Assembly: GCF_030717955.1 (NCBI RefSeq)
Contig: NZ_JAUZVY010000002.1
Location: 248,001 to 312,000, forward strand
Direction: 5' to 3'
DNA length: 64,000 nt
Source of the DNA: Alkalimonas delamerensis
GTDB lineage: Bacteria > Pseudomonadota > Gammaproteobacteria > Enterobacterales > Alteromonadaceae
Below are positions 50,643 through 60,330 of this stretch, piece after piece. Made by a program: the position numbers and the translations under genes. Position 1 is the first letter of the stretch, and the number at the start of each line of letters is the position of its first letter. Under the pieces are notes generated by a model. That model saw nothing but the letters and a program-made list of their open reading frames with translations. It was not told the DNA's origin and ran no database searches.

Positions 50643-51662
50643 ATGGCACGCAAAACGCAGTTAATCAACACCAATGGCCAGCCTGAATTTGGCTATTTCC
50701 CGGATGGTGTCGAGACCATCAACTATCTTGATTACGACTTGCGCAGTGCCATGGACAAGCGGCTGGGCGCTTTCGCCAAACGCTTTAAATTTAATCAGTT
50801 TCAATTTATTGGTTTTAGCAGCCAAAGTTTGCTGATTGGTGTGGCTATTGTGGATTTAAAGTGGGTCAGCAATGCTTTTGTCTATTGTTACGACATCCAG
50901 ACCCGGCAGTTCGAAGAGTTCAGCTTCCTTCAGCCCTTAGCGCGTAACACCCGGATAGAGACCCAGCCCGGGAGGGGTAAAGCCCTTTTTCGTAAAGGCG
51001 CAAACTACCTAAGCATAGATGCCTCGTCGCAGCCAGGCAGGCGCCTTGTCGAGGTGAAATTAAAACAGCTGCAATTTACCGCCAGCATTGATGAGTCCAC
51101 AGGATACCAACCTTTATCCGTTTGCAGCCGCGCTGGCTATCAGGGCTGGGTCTTTACTCAAAAAGCCACCGCCTTGCCTTGCAATGGTCAGCTGAAGTGG
51201 CAAAACCGTCGTTATGATTTGCAAGCCCTTAACACCCTGGCTTGTGTCGACTGGACGGCTGGCTATATGCGGCGGGAAACCTTCTGGAACTGGGGCAGTC
51301 TGTCCTGCTTTTTACCGGATGGGCGTAGGCTCGGTTTTAATTTGGCTGCCGGTGTCAATGAAACCGGCTTTAGCGAAAATGCGCTCTGGCTGGATGGCCG
51401 CCTCATCAAGATTGCTATGGTTGATTTTCAGTTTGATCGCTATCAGCCTGGTACCCCTTGGACGATGATATCAAGCGACGGCATTATCCGGCTGCAGTTT
51501 GAACCGCAAGGCCTGCGACAGGAAAAAATCAATCTGGGGCTGCTGGCTTCCAATTTCAGCCAGCACTTTGGCCGTTATTCTGGCCGGATCCAGTTAGCGG
51601 ATGAAGGCATTCAATTGGACGGTGTCTGGGGCTTTAGTGAGGATCATTACGCCAAATGGTAG
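50643..51662 (+). CDS. DUF2804 domain-containing protein
   Basis: 339 residues. The family hallmark is near the centre: CVDWTAGYMRRETFWNWGS and LGFNLAAGVNETGFSENALW. Family members are all-beta, cytoplasmic and uncharacterised, and the structure suggests a lipocalin- or hydroxyneurosporene-synthase-like fold, from memory. No signal peptide. It follows the toxin-antitoxin pair after 34 bases but a link in function is unlikely. AGGAG lies shortly before the ATG. Confidence 0.88.
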   Translation: MARKTQLINTNGQPEFGYFPDGVETINYLDYDLRSAMDKRLGAFAKRFKFNQFQFIGFSSQSLLIGVAIVDLKWVSNAFVYCYDIQTRQFEEFSFLQPLARNTRIETQPGRGKALFRKGANYLSIDASSQPGRRLVEVKLKQLQFTASIDESTGYQPLSVCSRAGYQGWVFTQKATALPCNGQLKWQNRRYDLQALNTLACVDWTAGYMRRETFWNWGSLSCFLPDGRRLGFNLAAGVNETGFSENALWLDGRLIKIAMVDFQFDRYQPGTPWTMISSDGIIRLQFEPQGLRQEKINLGLLASNFSQHFGRYSGRIQLADEGIQLDGVWGFSEDHYAKW

Positions 51663-51760
51663 CGGTATTCCCATACCCTTACAGTAAAGCTCGCAGTTGT
51701 GCTTGGCAAGATCAGCATACTGCGGCACTATAAACGTAAAGAATGCAGCCAGAGTTATCA

Positions 51761-53221
51761 ATGCACGAATTTGATGATTTAAAAGTGTTGTTGCAGGCGC
51801 GAAGCCCGCTGATTGTGATTGAAAGCTATGAAGAGCAGCGAGCCTTGCAATTGATTCGCCGGCTGGCCGTCAACCTATTTCGTCCTTTGTTTCAGTGGAG
51901 CTGTACCGAAGGTTTGCGCCGACTGGATGTGCCATCCGATGCGCAGACTTTCAATACCGAGCCACAGCAAGTGCTGGCGCAAATTAAGGGCAGTAAGAAT
52001 CCGGGGATTTATGTGCTCTGTGATTTTCATCCGTTTTTGCAAGAACCCCGTCATATCCGTTATTTAAAAGAAATTGCCTTGATGCACGAGCAGGTTGGTC
52101 ATACCCTGGTGCTGCTCAGTCATGCTATCTCGATCCCTGCGGAGCTGGCTCGGCTCTGTTACCGTTTTGAACTGCATCTGCCCAGCGATCAACAGGTCCG
52201 CCAACTGGTGCTGGAAGCGGCCGAATTGTATCAGCAGCACACCGGCGAGCTGGCCGATATGCCGCCAGAAGCGGTGCAGCAATTGGTGCAAAATTTACGA
52301 GGCCTGACCTTCGAGGAGGTAAAGCGCCTGGCCTACAAAGCCATTGCCAACGATGGTGCCATTAGCCCGGCCGATGTCAGCCGGGTTAATACTGCTAAAT
52401 TCCGCCTGTTGCAAACCGAAGGTGTGCTCAGCCAGGTCTACGACACCAAAGCGCTGGACGATGTGGTAGGGCTGGACAACCTCAAAAACTGGCTGCTGCA
52501 GCGCCGAACTGTCTTTGTGCAGCAGCAGCGCGATACCCCGAAAGGCGTGTTGCTGACCGGAGTGCAGGGCACCGGCAAAAGTCTGGCCGCTAAAGCCATT
52601 GCAGGCGCTTTTGGTGTCCCCTTGCTGTTGCTGGATATGGCCAGTTTGTACAACAAATACATAGGTGAAACGGAAAAAAATCTGCGCCAGGCGCTGCAAC
52701 TGGCCGATGCCATGGCTCCCTGCGTGCTGTGGATTGATGAAATTGAAAAAGGCATCAGCTCTGGCCAGGGTGATCAGGGTGTTGGCAAGCGTTTGCTGGG
52801 GACCTTGCTAACCTGGATGGCAGAGCGCAAAGCGGCTGTTTTTTTGGTAGCAACTGCCAACAACATCCATGAATTGGCACCCGAGCTGCTGCGTAAAGGC
52901 CGTTTTGATGAGCTGTTTTTTGTCGATTTGCCCGAGGAAGCCGAGCGGCTGGCACTGCTGAAACTGCATCTGCAGCGTCGTGAGCTGGAGCTGGATGCGG
53001 AGGGGCTGACAAAGCTGCTACCCCTTACTACCGGCTTTTCCGGTGCTGAGCTGGAGCAGGCCGTGGTGGGCGCCAGTTTCCGCGCCCAAAGTGAGGCCTC
53101 GCCACTTAGCTGGCATCACTTAGAGCAGGAGCTAAGCCAAACTCAGCCAATTTCTGTGGTGATGGCCGAATCAGTGGCAGCACTGCGGCACTGGGCCAGC
53201 TCGCGCTGTGTTAAGGCTTAG
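51761..53221 (+). CDS. AAA+ family ATPase
   Basis: 486 residues from ATG 51761 (an ATG at 51743 is also possible). An N-terminal P-loop-like half without a clear Walker motif (SPLIVIESYEEQRAL, about 15-210) is followed by a classical AAA+ module with Walker A GVQGTGKS (about 267), Walker B CVLWIDEIEKG (about 322) and a sensor region VATANNIHELAPELLRKGRFDE. This is the arrangement of bacterial AAA ATPases that are close to FtsH-type modules without a protease. The protein kinase gene begins 5 bases after the stop, which argues for a common complex. Confidence 0.88.
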   Translation: MHEFDDLKVLLQARSPLIVIESYEEQRALQLIRRLAVNLFRPLFQWSCTEGLRRLDVPSDAQTFNTEPQQVLAQIKGSKNPGIYVLCDFHPFLQEPRHIRYLKEIALMHEQVGHTLVLLSHAISIPAELARLCYRFELHLPSDQQVRQLVLEAAELYQQHTGELADMPPEAVQQLVQNLRGLTFEEVKRLAYKAIANDGAISPADVSRVNTAKFRLLQTEGVLSQVYDTKALDDVVGLDNLKNWLLQRRTVFVQQQRDTPKGVLLTGVQGTGKSLAAKAIAGAFGVPLLLLDMASLYNKYIGETEKNLRQALQLADAMAPCVLWIDEIEKGISSGQGDQGVGKRLLGTLLTWMAERKAAVFLVATANNIHELAPELLRKGRFDELFFVDLPEEAERLALLKLHLQRRELELDAEGLTKLLPLTTGFSGAELEQAVVGASFRAQSEASPLSWHHLEQELSQTQPISVVMAESVAALRHWASSRCVKA

Positions 53222-53226
53222 CAAGG

Positions 53227-55071
53227 ATGTACAAACATCAGCTGCGTAACTTTTACATCCCGGAAGAGCAATCCTTTTATCTGCTCAATGCCAACGATGC
53301 CCGCAAATTAAAGGAGTGGGTTGCGTTGTGCATGTCCGAGCTCGAAAAGCTCGGGTATCAGCAGATTGAACTGATTGGCAAGGGAGCCTACGGTTTTGCG
53401 TTTGCTGGGGTCAGTGTGCAAGGGGAGCAGTGCGTCTTTAAATTCTCCCGCATTACCTTACCGCAACACATTCAGGAGCGTCTTGCCGATGAGGCCTACA
53501 TGCTGTCGCAAGTGCAGCATCCGGCCGTACCGCGCTTCATTACTTACCAGCTGATAAAAAAGCAAGGGATCCTAATGATGGGGCGGGCCAAAGGCATGGA
53601 CTTGGAGCAATACAGTCTGCGCCATGGTCGATTGTCCGCCCGCTTGCTGGTCAAGCTGGCAGCACAGCTGGCTGAATTGTTGCTGGCGCTTCGGCAGCAC
53701 AAAAAAGAGGGGGCCGCGGCGCCGATTGTGCATGGTGATATCAAACCATCCAATCTGGTGTTTGACCCGGAAACCGAGCAAATCAGCCTGGTCGACTGGG
53801 GCTCCTCGGTGTTTGCGCAAACCGACGAGCAAGGCCAGTTTATCAGCAATGATGTGATGGGGTTGATGTCATCAGACTTACAGCATTCCAATGCGCGTTT
53901 GGGGGATGTGTATTTTATTGGCCCGGAGCAGCGGTCTGGCGCCTTATCCAGTCCTAGGTTCGATGAACAAGGTGTCGCCAGTACCCTCTATGCGCTGGCA
54001 TCGGGCCAATCCTGTCGCTTTGGCTACAAAGCCATACCGGCGCGAAGTTTGGGGTTGCCGCAAGCGCTGGCAACGCTGTTGGATGCGCTCTTGTCCGACG
54101 ATGCGCTGCTCAGGCAGCAAGCCGGCGATTATTTTTTGCAGCAAGCTGCAAAGTTCCGGCAGTGGGTGTTGCCCGAGTTGCCGTTATTCGATGATCAACC
54201 CTTGCTGCCAGTCTGGGTGAGCCCGGTCCGGCATGACTTGGATACGGTGGTCTATTCATCGCGTAAGTCCTTCTTGCGTGAGCACAGCATCGAAGATGGC
54301 ATTGGTCTGGTGGACGATGCCCAACTGGAGCGTTACTACAAAAACTATCTGGAGGGCATGGGCGATACCGAAAAAGCTTTTATTGCTGCGGTAAGCCGGC
54401 TGGCGCGTTACCCGGTGGTCGGCGGCCTGGCGATTCACTGGCAACCCAAAGGGGTCTACATTGATTCCAGCCTGAATCTTTATGACGACAGTCTGGTGCC
54501 GGCATTTGCACTGGCCGTCAACAATGTGGTCCGTTTGGCGCAGGCCATTGGCCGGGTCGGTATTTTTAAAGCTTGTCTATTTAATGCGCGCAATACCATC
54601 CATATCAGTCGTGACAGTGTGCACCAGCCCTTTACTCCTCCGGCGGATGCAACTTTACCCTACCGGATAGCCCCGGTACTTAGCAGTGATGCCTCCAGCA
54701 AGCAGCACTCCTACTTTGAAGATGGCAAGGATCCCGATGAGCAACTGATCCTGCCGGACAGCATTATGGACGATATTGCACAGCTGAATGGCATTCGCCA
54801 TACCGGCTGTCTGATTTTCGAAGTCACTCCGCTTTACATGAAGATCCACAGTTATTATCGGCTGCTGGATGTGACCAAAGAGCAAGATTTTGCAACCTTA
54901 CTGGCCAGCATCTTACGAAAGGTACCACTCATCAGCGGTGAGGGGGTCGGCGGTTTTATGAAGTTACCGCACAAAGATACCCGCTTTTTTCAGCATCAAA
55001 CGCAGGTTCCAAGCTTTTATTACCCGGCAAATCCGAAGACCTGGCAAAGCCCGCAGCATCCGACTGGTTAA
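53227..55071 (+). CDS. protein kinase-like protein, atypical catalytic motifs
   Basis: 614 residues with an N-terminal protein kinase domain and a long C-terminal region of unknown type. Glycine loop GKGAYGFAF (51-59), ATP-anchoring Lys in VFKFS (72), catalytic loop HGDIKPSN (169-176, His-Gly-Asp in place of His-Arg-Asp) and DWG (190-192) in place of DFG. These changes occur in bacterial kinase-like proteins and do not exclude activity. The 330 C-terminal residues hold no recognisable domain. No signal peptide or membrane helix. It is tightly linked to the AAA+ gene upstream (5 bases), suggesting a kinase-ATPase system; substrate unknown. Confidence 0.85.
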   Translation: MYKHQLRNFYIPEEQSFYLLNANDARKLKEWVALCMSELEKLGYQQIELIGKGAYGFAFAGVSVQGEQCVFKFSRITLPQHIQERLADEAYMLSQVQHPAVPRFITYQLIKKQGILMMGRAKGMDLEQYSLRHGRLSARLLVKLAAQLAELLLALRQHKKEGAAAPIVHGDIKPSNLVFDPETEQISLVDWGSSVFAQTDEQGQFISNDVMGLMSSDLQHSNARLGDVYFIGPEQRSGALSSPRFDEQGVASTLYALASGQSCRFGYKAIPARSLGLPQALATLLDALLSDDALLRQQAGDYFLQQAAKFRQWVLPELPLFDDQPLLPVWVSPVRHDLDTVVYSSRKSFLREHSIEDGIGLVDDAQLERYYKNYLEGMGDTEKAFIAAVSRLARYPVVGGLAIHWQPKGVYIDSSLNLYDDSLVPAFALAVNNVVRLAQAIGRVGIFKACLFNARNTIHISRDSVHQPFTPPADATLPYRIAPVLSSDASSKQHSYFEDGKDPDEQLILPDSIMDDIAQLNGIRHTGCLIFEVTPLYMKIHSYYRLLDVTKEQDFATLLASILRKVPLISGEGVGGFMKLPHKDTRFFQHQTQVPSFYYPANPKTWQSPQHPTG

Positions 55072-55178
55072 TTTGTCTGCAGCGGTGCCGCCAAAACCAG
55101 CTTTTGGTAAAGAAATGGTTTAATTTTTCCGCCAAACCAAGTAATGTTAGGGTTCTGCCGTCCTTTCAGATATGAGAC

Positions 55179-55643
55179 ATGAGTTCAACCGAAGCTGATC
55201 ACTACCCACTGCTGTTGCAGCAAGCCGCTGCCCTTGTCGACAATGAACCTGATTTGATTGCCAAGATGGCGAACTTAAGTGCGCTGATTTACCACAGTTT
55301 GCCACAAGTGAACTGGGCTGGCTTTTACATAATGCGTGATAACGAACTGGTGCTAGGCCCTTTCCAGGGGCAGGTCGCCTGTGTACGGATCCCGGTTGGC
55401 AAAGGGGTCTGTGGCACAGCGGTTGCTACTGGTCAAACCCAGCGTATTGCCGATGTGCATGCTTTCCCGGGGCACATCGCCTGCGATGCTGCCAGTGAAT
55501 CTGAGCTGGTAATCCCAGTCCGGCATCGCGGGCAGATTCTGGCGGTGCTTGATATTGACAGCCCGGTGCTTGAGCGGTTCTCGGCAACCGATCAGCAGGC
55601 GCTGGAGCAGCTGGTTCAACTGCTGGAGCAAAGCATAGAATGA
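55179..55643 (+). CDS. msrC: free methionine-(R)-sulfoxide reductase (GAF domain)
   Basis: 154 residues of a single GAF domain. The three Cys (68, 78, 102) have the spacing 10 and 24 of the E. coli fRMsr (YebR), and sit in QVACVRIPVGKGVCGTA and HIACDAASESE. It reduces free methionine-R-sulfoxide in the cytosol with thioredoxin. The gene's stop overlaps the next start (ATGA), and proQ and prc follow, as in E. coli where yebR lies next to proQ. Confidence 0.93.
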   Translation: MSSTEADHYPLLLQQAAALVDNEPDLIAKMANLSALIYHSLPQVNWAGFYIMRDNELVLGPFQGQVACVRIPVGKGVCGTAVATGQTQRIADVHAFPGHIACDAASESELVIPVRHRGQILAVLDIDSPVLERFSATDQQALEQLVQLLEQSIE

Positions 55644-55951
55644 AAGCTTTGCTGAAAATACAAGACTATCTTTTCAGTCCACAAGATGTGGGCGATTGGG
55701 ATGGCGAAGAAGAATTGGTCGCTGACCAGATGAATGCTATTTACCACGCCATTTGGCCACAATTCCCGGAAGAAACGCCAACCGGGCAGGTGGAGACCCT
55801 GCTCAGTCAGTTGTGGCAACAGTTGTCGGCTGATACCTTACTGCTGGAAGCCAGTGAGGATGAGCTGATTGACTGGGCGCAAACCTATATAGAGAACCAA
55901 CTGTCAGCCGAGCCTGAACCGTTGGACGATGATGAAGAAGAAGAGTATTGA
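55640..55951 (+). CDS. small acidic protein of unknown function
   Basis: 103 residues, starting MKALLKIQDYLFSPQDVGDWD and ending in an acidic stretch (DDDEEEEY). No signal, membrane helix or recognisable fold; probably helical. Its start overlaps msrC by 4 bases and its stop lies 3 bases before proQ, so it is translated with both. This place between msrC and proQ is shared with relatives in memory only; no function can be named. Confidence 0.8.
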   Translation: MKALLKIQDYLFSPQDVGDWDGEEELVADQMNAIYHAIWPQFPEETPTGQVETLLSQLWQQLSADTLLLEASEDELIDWAQTYIENQLSAEPEPLDDDEEEEY

Positions 55952-55954
55952 TTG

Positions 55955-56758
55955 ATGACCACCCCAACTACAGATGCCGCTGACAACCAGACCCAAGCAA
56001 CCCAATCGCACGATGCGGCGGAGAGCAATGTGCCAGCAGAAACTGAAAACGCTGTTGAAAAAAGCGAACAAACTACAACGAGTCGTTTAGGTTCGGTTAA
56101 AGAAGTGATTGCTTATCTGGCAAGCCAATACCCAGACTGCTTTTCGGCGGAGGGGCCGGCAAAACCTTTAAAAGTCGGTATTTTCCAGGATTTGGCGGCC
56201 AATCTTGATGCAGACAGTCCGGTCAGTAAAACGCAGCTACGTCAGGCATTGCGGGTGTACACGTCCAGTTGGCGCTATTTGCAATCGGTTCAGTTGGATG
56301 CCGCCCGGGTTGATTTGGCAGGCCAGGAAGTCGCCAAAATTGATGCACAGCAAGCTGAACATGCGGCAAATACACTGGCTGAGAGCAAAGCCAAAGTAGC
56401 CGAGCAGCGCAAGCAGCGTGCGCGGGCAAGCCAGGCAGAAAAAACAGCAGGACAAAAAGCGTCGAATGCCCCAAATAAAAAGGTTATGAACAAAAAGCCG
56501 GCTGGCCGTTCTAATACTCAGGCTCTAAAATCTAAAGTAAACCAAAAGCCCGCTGCAGCGGTAAAAAAACAACAGCAGGCAAACTTGACGCCAGTGGCCG
56601 AAGCGACTCTGACCACGGGGGCTAAAGTCCTTGTTCGCCTGGGCCAGGCGCCGATGCCTGCAACTGTGACTGAAATCAATCGCAATGAGGTAACCGTGCA
56701 ATTGCAATCTGGCATGGTGATTAAAACCAGCCGTGAAAGCTTGTATCAACAAGAATAA
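55955..56758 (+). CDS. proQ: RNA chaperone ProQ
   Basis: 267 residues. A disordered acidic N-terminus (about 1-40) precedes the ProQ/FinO RNA-binding domain (about 42-150; VKEVIAYLASQYPDCFSAEGPAKPLKVGIFQDL and LRQALRVYTSSWRYLQSV are typical). A Lys/Ala/Gln-rich linker and a Tudor-like C-terminal domain (TGAKVLVRLGQAPMPATVTEINRNEVTVQLQSGMVIK) follow. It binds many small RNAs and 3' ends. The ATG at 55955 follows a TTG of the same frame at 55952. It is upstream of prc as in E. coli. Confidence 0.93.
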   Translation: MTTPTTDAADNQTQATQSHDAAESNVPAETENAVEKSEQTTTSRLGSVKEVIAYLASQYPDCFSAEGPAKPLKVGIFQDLAANLDADSPVSKTQLRQALRVYTSSWRYLQSVQLDAARVDLAGQEVAKIDAQQAEHAANTLAESKAKVAEQRKQRARASQAEKTAGQKASNAPNKKVMNKKPAGRSNTQALKSKVNQKPAAAVKKQQQANLTPVAEATLTTGAKVLVRLGQAPMPATVTEINRNEVTVQLQSGMVIKTSRESLYQQE

Positions 56759-56793
56759 AGGCAAGCGCTTACGGCAACGTCAAAGAGAGTATT

Positions 56794-58824
56794 ATGAGAC
56801 AAACCTTAGCTATTCTGTTGGCCTTCACCCTTTGGCAAAGTACAGCTTATGCTGAAGAGCAAAGCGATACTGCGCCAGAGCCTTTGCCAATTCTGGCTCA
56901 GGAATCGCAGCATGCGACTGCCAGCAAGCGTATCTCCGGACTCTTTACACGCGGCCACTATGCGCCGGTGACTTTGGATAAGGCATTTTCTGAACGGGTG
57001 TTTGAGCGCTTTTTAAAGAGCCTGGATTTTAACAAAACCATTTTGCTGCAATCCGATATCGAAGCTTTTTCCAAGTACCGTCACCAGTTCAGCGATGCAC
57101 TCAATCGCGGCAATCTGAACTTTGCCTTCGATATGTTTAACCTGAGTCTTCAACGGCGTTATGAGCGTTTTGGCTATGCCTTGCAGTTGCTCGATACCGA
57201 ATTTGATTTTGAAGAAGACGATCATTATTACTACGATCGGGAAGAGGCGGAGTGGGCGCAAACGCAGCAGGAATTGGACGAGTTGTGGCGCCAGCGCGTT
57301 AAGTTTGACACCCTGAATCTTAAGCTAACCGGTAAATCGCAAGAAGAAGCCAAGGAGTTGTTGCAACGTCGATACAGCAATGCTCAAAACCGCCTGCGTC
57401 AAACCAACAATGAAGATGTATTTCAGCTGATTATGAACGCGTACGGTCGCAGCATCGAAGCCCATACGTCTTATTTGTCCCCGCGAAATGCTGAACGTTT
57501 TCAACAGGATATGAACTTATCGTTGGAAGGCATTGGCGCCGTACTGCGGGCCGAAGATGACTACACCGTGATCCAAAGCCTGGTGCCCGGTGGTCCGGCC
57601 GATTTAACTCAGCAGTTAAAGCCTAAAGATCGTGTGATTGGTGTAGCGCAGGACGAAGAAGATTTTGTTGATGTTGTCGGTTGGCGGTTGGACGATGTGG
57701 TCGAATTGATCAAAGGGCCTAAAGGCAGCACCGTTCGTCTGCAAGTTTTGAGCGGTGGCTCCATGGTCTCAGGCACCACCAGCGTGGTGTCCATTGTTCG
57801 GGATAAAATTCGCTTAGAAGACCGCGCGGCGAAAGGTAGTATTTTTGAGCCTATGTTCTCAGAACTTGATAAGCGCATTGGTGTGATTACCATTCCTGGT
57901 TTTTACAACAATTTGGCCGAGGACGTGAAGAAAGAGCTAGCCAAGCTGCAAGAAAAGCAGGTGGATGCCATTGTTATTGATTTACGTGGAAATGGCGGCG
58001 GCTCACTGCAAGAGGCTACCTTATTGACCGGCCTCTTTATTGAACGTGGCCCAGTGGTGCAAATTCGAGAGGGCTCCGGCCGAATTTCGGTCAGTCAGGA
58101 CCGCGATGGTGTTAGCTACTACGATGGCCCTTTAACGGTGCTAGTCGATCGTTTCAGCGCCTCGGCATCGGAGATTTTTGCTGCAGCGATGCAGGATTAT
58201 GGCCGTGCTTTGGTGGTGGGTGAGCAAACCTTTGGCAAAGGCACTGTTCAGCAGCATCGTGGTTTGGGGCGTATCTACGATATGTTTGAAAACTCACTGG
58301 GCAGCGTCCAATACACCATTGCCAAATTTTATCGCATTGACGGTGGCAGTACCCAACATCGTGGCGTGATCCCGGATATTTTATTCCCATCACCGGTCGA
58401 CCCGGATGATTGGGGCGAAAGCCGCGAAGAGAATGCGCTGCCTTGGGATTCGATACCACCGGCGTCGTTCCAGCGCCTGGATACGCTTGAGCCTTATTTA
58501 CCCTTGTTGGCTGAGCAGCACCAGCGCCGCATTCAACAAAATCCGGAGTTCCGTTACCTGAAAGATGACATTGCAGAGTTCCGTCGTCAGCGCGATGAGC
58601 AATTTGTCTCTTTGGTGAAAGCAGAGCGCTTGCAGCAGCGTGAAGAGCGCGAACAGCGCCAATTGGACAGAGCCAACGCTCGTCTTGCCTTGTTGGGTAA
58701 AGAGCCGGTTGAGTCGATGGATGATTTGCCGGATGTACTGGATGAGTTGGATCCTTTGCTGGAAGAAACCGCATTGATTACCGCAGACTTTTTACAGTTA
58801 GGGCGTTACGCCAAACAGCAATAA
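56794..58824 (+). CDS. prc: tail-specific carboxy-terminal processing peptidase (S41)
   Basis: 676 residues. A signal peptide (MRQTLAILLAFTLWQSTAYA) is followed by an N-terminal helical domain, a PDZ domain (about 240-320; GIGAVLRAEDDYTVIQSL), the S41 protease core (about 350-540) and a C-terminal DUF3340 region. The catalytic Ser lies in FSASASEIF (about 458) and Lys in FGKGT (about 480), close to the E. coli positions. It cleaves envelope proteins, including lipoproteins and PBP3, at C-termini. It follows proQ by 35 bases, and a terminator ends the unit. Confidence 0.95.
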   Translation: MRQTLAILLAFTLWQSTAYAEEQSDTAPEPLPILAQESQHATASKRISGLFTRGHYAPVTLDKAFSERVFERFLKSLDFNKTILLQSDIEAFSKYRHQFSDALNRGNLNFAFDMFNLSLQRRYERFGYALQLLDTEFDFEEDDHYYYDREEAEWAQTQQELDELWRQRVKFDTLNLKLTGKSQEEAKELLQRRYSNAQNRLRQTNNEDVFQLIMNAYGRSIEAHTSYLSPRNAERFQQDMNLSLEGIGAVLRAEDDYTVIQSLVPGGPADLTQQLKPKDRVIGVAQDEEDFVDVVGWRLDDVVELIKGPKGSTVRLQVLSGGSMVSGTTSVVSIVRDKIRLEDRAAKGSIFEPMFSELDKRIGVITIPGFYNNLAEDVKKELAKLQEKQVDAIVIDLRGNGGGSLQEATLLTGLFIERGPVVQIREGSGRISVSQDRDGVSYYDGPLTVLVDRFSASASEIFAAAMQDYGRALVVGEQTFGKGTVQQHRGLGRIYDMFENSLGSVQYTIAKFYRIDGGSTQHRGVIPDILFPSPVDPDDWGESREENALPWDSIPPASFQRLDTLEPYLPLLAEQHQRRIQQNPEFRYLKDDIAEFRRQRDEQFVSLVKAERLQQREEREQRQLDRANARLALLGKEPVESMDDLPDVLDELDPLLEETALITADFLQLGRYAKQQ

Positions 58825-58837
58825 CCAGGGCACACCA

Positions 58838-58867
58838 GGCTGGCGACTGGACTCGCCAGCCTTTTTG
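58838..58867 (+). terminator. Rho-independent terminator after prc
   Basis: Nine-base stem GGCTGGCGA / TCGCCAGCC with loop CTGGAC and a T run. Confidence 0.9.
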
Positions 58868-58915
58868 TATATAAATACGATTATAAAATACAATAAATAA
58901 TAATAGGGTTGGTTT

Positions 58916-60322
58916 ATGTCGGGAGCACGTGAATCCGTTCATGGCATGTGGTCTGGTCGCTTTGCTTTTATTCTGGCAGCGACTGGAGCCGCGGTCGGTC
59001 TTGGGAACATCTGGAAATTTCCATACATCATGGGTGAGAACGGCGGCGGGGCCTTCGTTCTGGTGTACTTGTTGTGCATTGTTTTGATCGGGATCCCGGT
59101 CATGATGTCTGAGGTCCTGATTGGGCGGCGTGGAAGGCAAAGTCCAGGGCTGTCGGTAAAGACGCTGGCTCAAGAAGCCAGTGCCAGCCCCCGTTGGCAA
59201 GTCGCCGGTTGGAGCGGTCTGTTAGCCAGCTACCTGATTCTTTCTTTTTATGCCGTCGTTGCCGGTTGGGCGCTGGCCTATGTGATGAAGACTGCGCGGG
59301 GAGATTTTCAGGGGCAAAGCGCGGACGTGATAGGGGCCCAGTTTGGTGCCCATCTGGCAGATCCCTGGGCTCTGATGGCCTGGTCCGCCGTTATTTTGCT
59401 GGTCACCGTGCTGGTGGTTGGCAAGGGCGTGCACAAAGGGCTGGAAAAAGCGGTTAATTTTCTGATGCCCAGTCTTTTTGTGTTGCTGGGGATTATGGCT
59501 ATCTATTCGGCTACCAATGGTGCCTTTGGTGAAGCCTTGGCCTTTATGTTCACCCCAGACTTTTCCAAGCTGACCATCAATGGCGTGTTGTTGGCGCTTG
59601 GACATGCCTTTTTTACCTTGAGTCTGGCTTCAGGCGCGATGATTATCTATGGTGCCTACTTGCCATCCAATGTTTCCATCGCCAAAACTTCAGTGCTGAT
59701 TGCGCTGGTGGATACAGCGGTGGCTATGCTGGCAGGCCTTGCCATTTATCCGTTGGTTTTTCAGTATGGTCTGACGCCAGCTGAAGGCCCCGGTCTGATT
59801 TTTGTGACCCTGCCGATTGCGTTCGGCTCCATGCCATTCGGCACTTTCTTTGGCACTTTATTCTTTGTCATGCTGGTGTTTGCAGCCTTTACCTCTGCCA
59901 TTGCTATGATTGAGTCGACAGTGGCTTGGCTGGTCGAGCGCAAAGGGTTAAACCGGATGGTGGCTACGGCAGCCACAGGTGGCTCACTCTGGCTGCTTGG
60001 CCTATTAACGGTGTTTTCTTTTTCAGGTGCCTCCTGGGCGACCTTTGAACTAAACATTTTCGGCAAACCCATCACCAGTTTCTTTGAAGTGGTTGACTAC
60101 CTGACCTCGTCGGTGATGTTGCCATTGGGTGGCTTGGTGGTTGCTATTTTTACCGGCTGGGTCATGACGAAAAAAGTGACCGAAGAAGAGCTGCAAACCT
60201 CTGGTTTGGTCTATGGAATTTGGCGTTTTGCCATTCGTTGGTTTACTCCGATCGCTGTCAGCATTGTGTTCCTGCACCTGATTGGTGTGCTTGAGCCGGT
60301 GCTTCGTCTGGTCGGGTTATAG
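58916..60322 (+). CDS. sodium-dependent neurotransmitter/amino-acid symporter (NSS family)
   Basis: 468 residues, about eleven or twelve membrane helices. Family signature at the N-terminus: GRFAFILAATGAAVGLGNIWKFPY, with the unwound first helix that holds the Na+ and substrate sites (GLGNIWKFPY). The later ALGHAFFTLSLASGAMIIYGAY is the usual sixth-helix region. It imports a solute, probably an amino acid, with Na+. The next gene, an NhaC-type antiporter, starts 8 bases after its stop, suggesting that Na+ extrusion and use are linked. The region before it is A+T-rich. Confidence 0.93.
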   Translation: MSGARESVHGMWSGRFAFILAATGAAVGLGNIWKFPYIMGENGGGAFVLVYLLCIVLIGIPVMMSEVLIGRRGRQSPGLSVKTLAQEASASPRWQVAGWSGLLASYLILSFYAVVAGWALAYVMKTARGDFQGQSADVIGAQFGAHLADPWALMAWSAVILLVTVLVVGKGVHKGLEKAVNFLMPSLFVLLGIMAIYSATNGAFGEALAFMFTPDFSKLTINGVLLALGHAFFTLSLASGAMIIYGAYLPSNVSIAKTSVLIALVDTAVAMLAGLAIYPLVFQYGLTPAEGPGLIFVTLPIAFGSMPFGTFFGTLFFVMLVFAAFTSAIAMIESTVAWLVERKGLNRMVATAATGGSLWLLGLLTVFSFSGASWATFELNIFGKPITSFFEVVDYLTSSVMLPLGGLVVAIFTGWVMTKKVTEEELQTSGLVYGIWRFAIRWFTPIAVSIVFLHLIGVLEPVLRLVGL

Positions 60323-60330
60323 GAGTTCAA

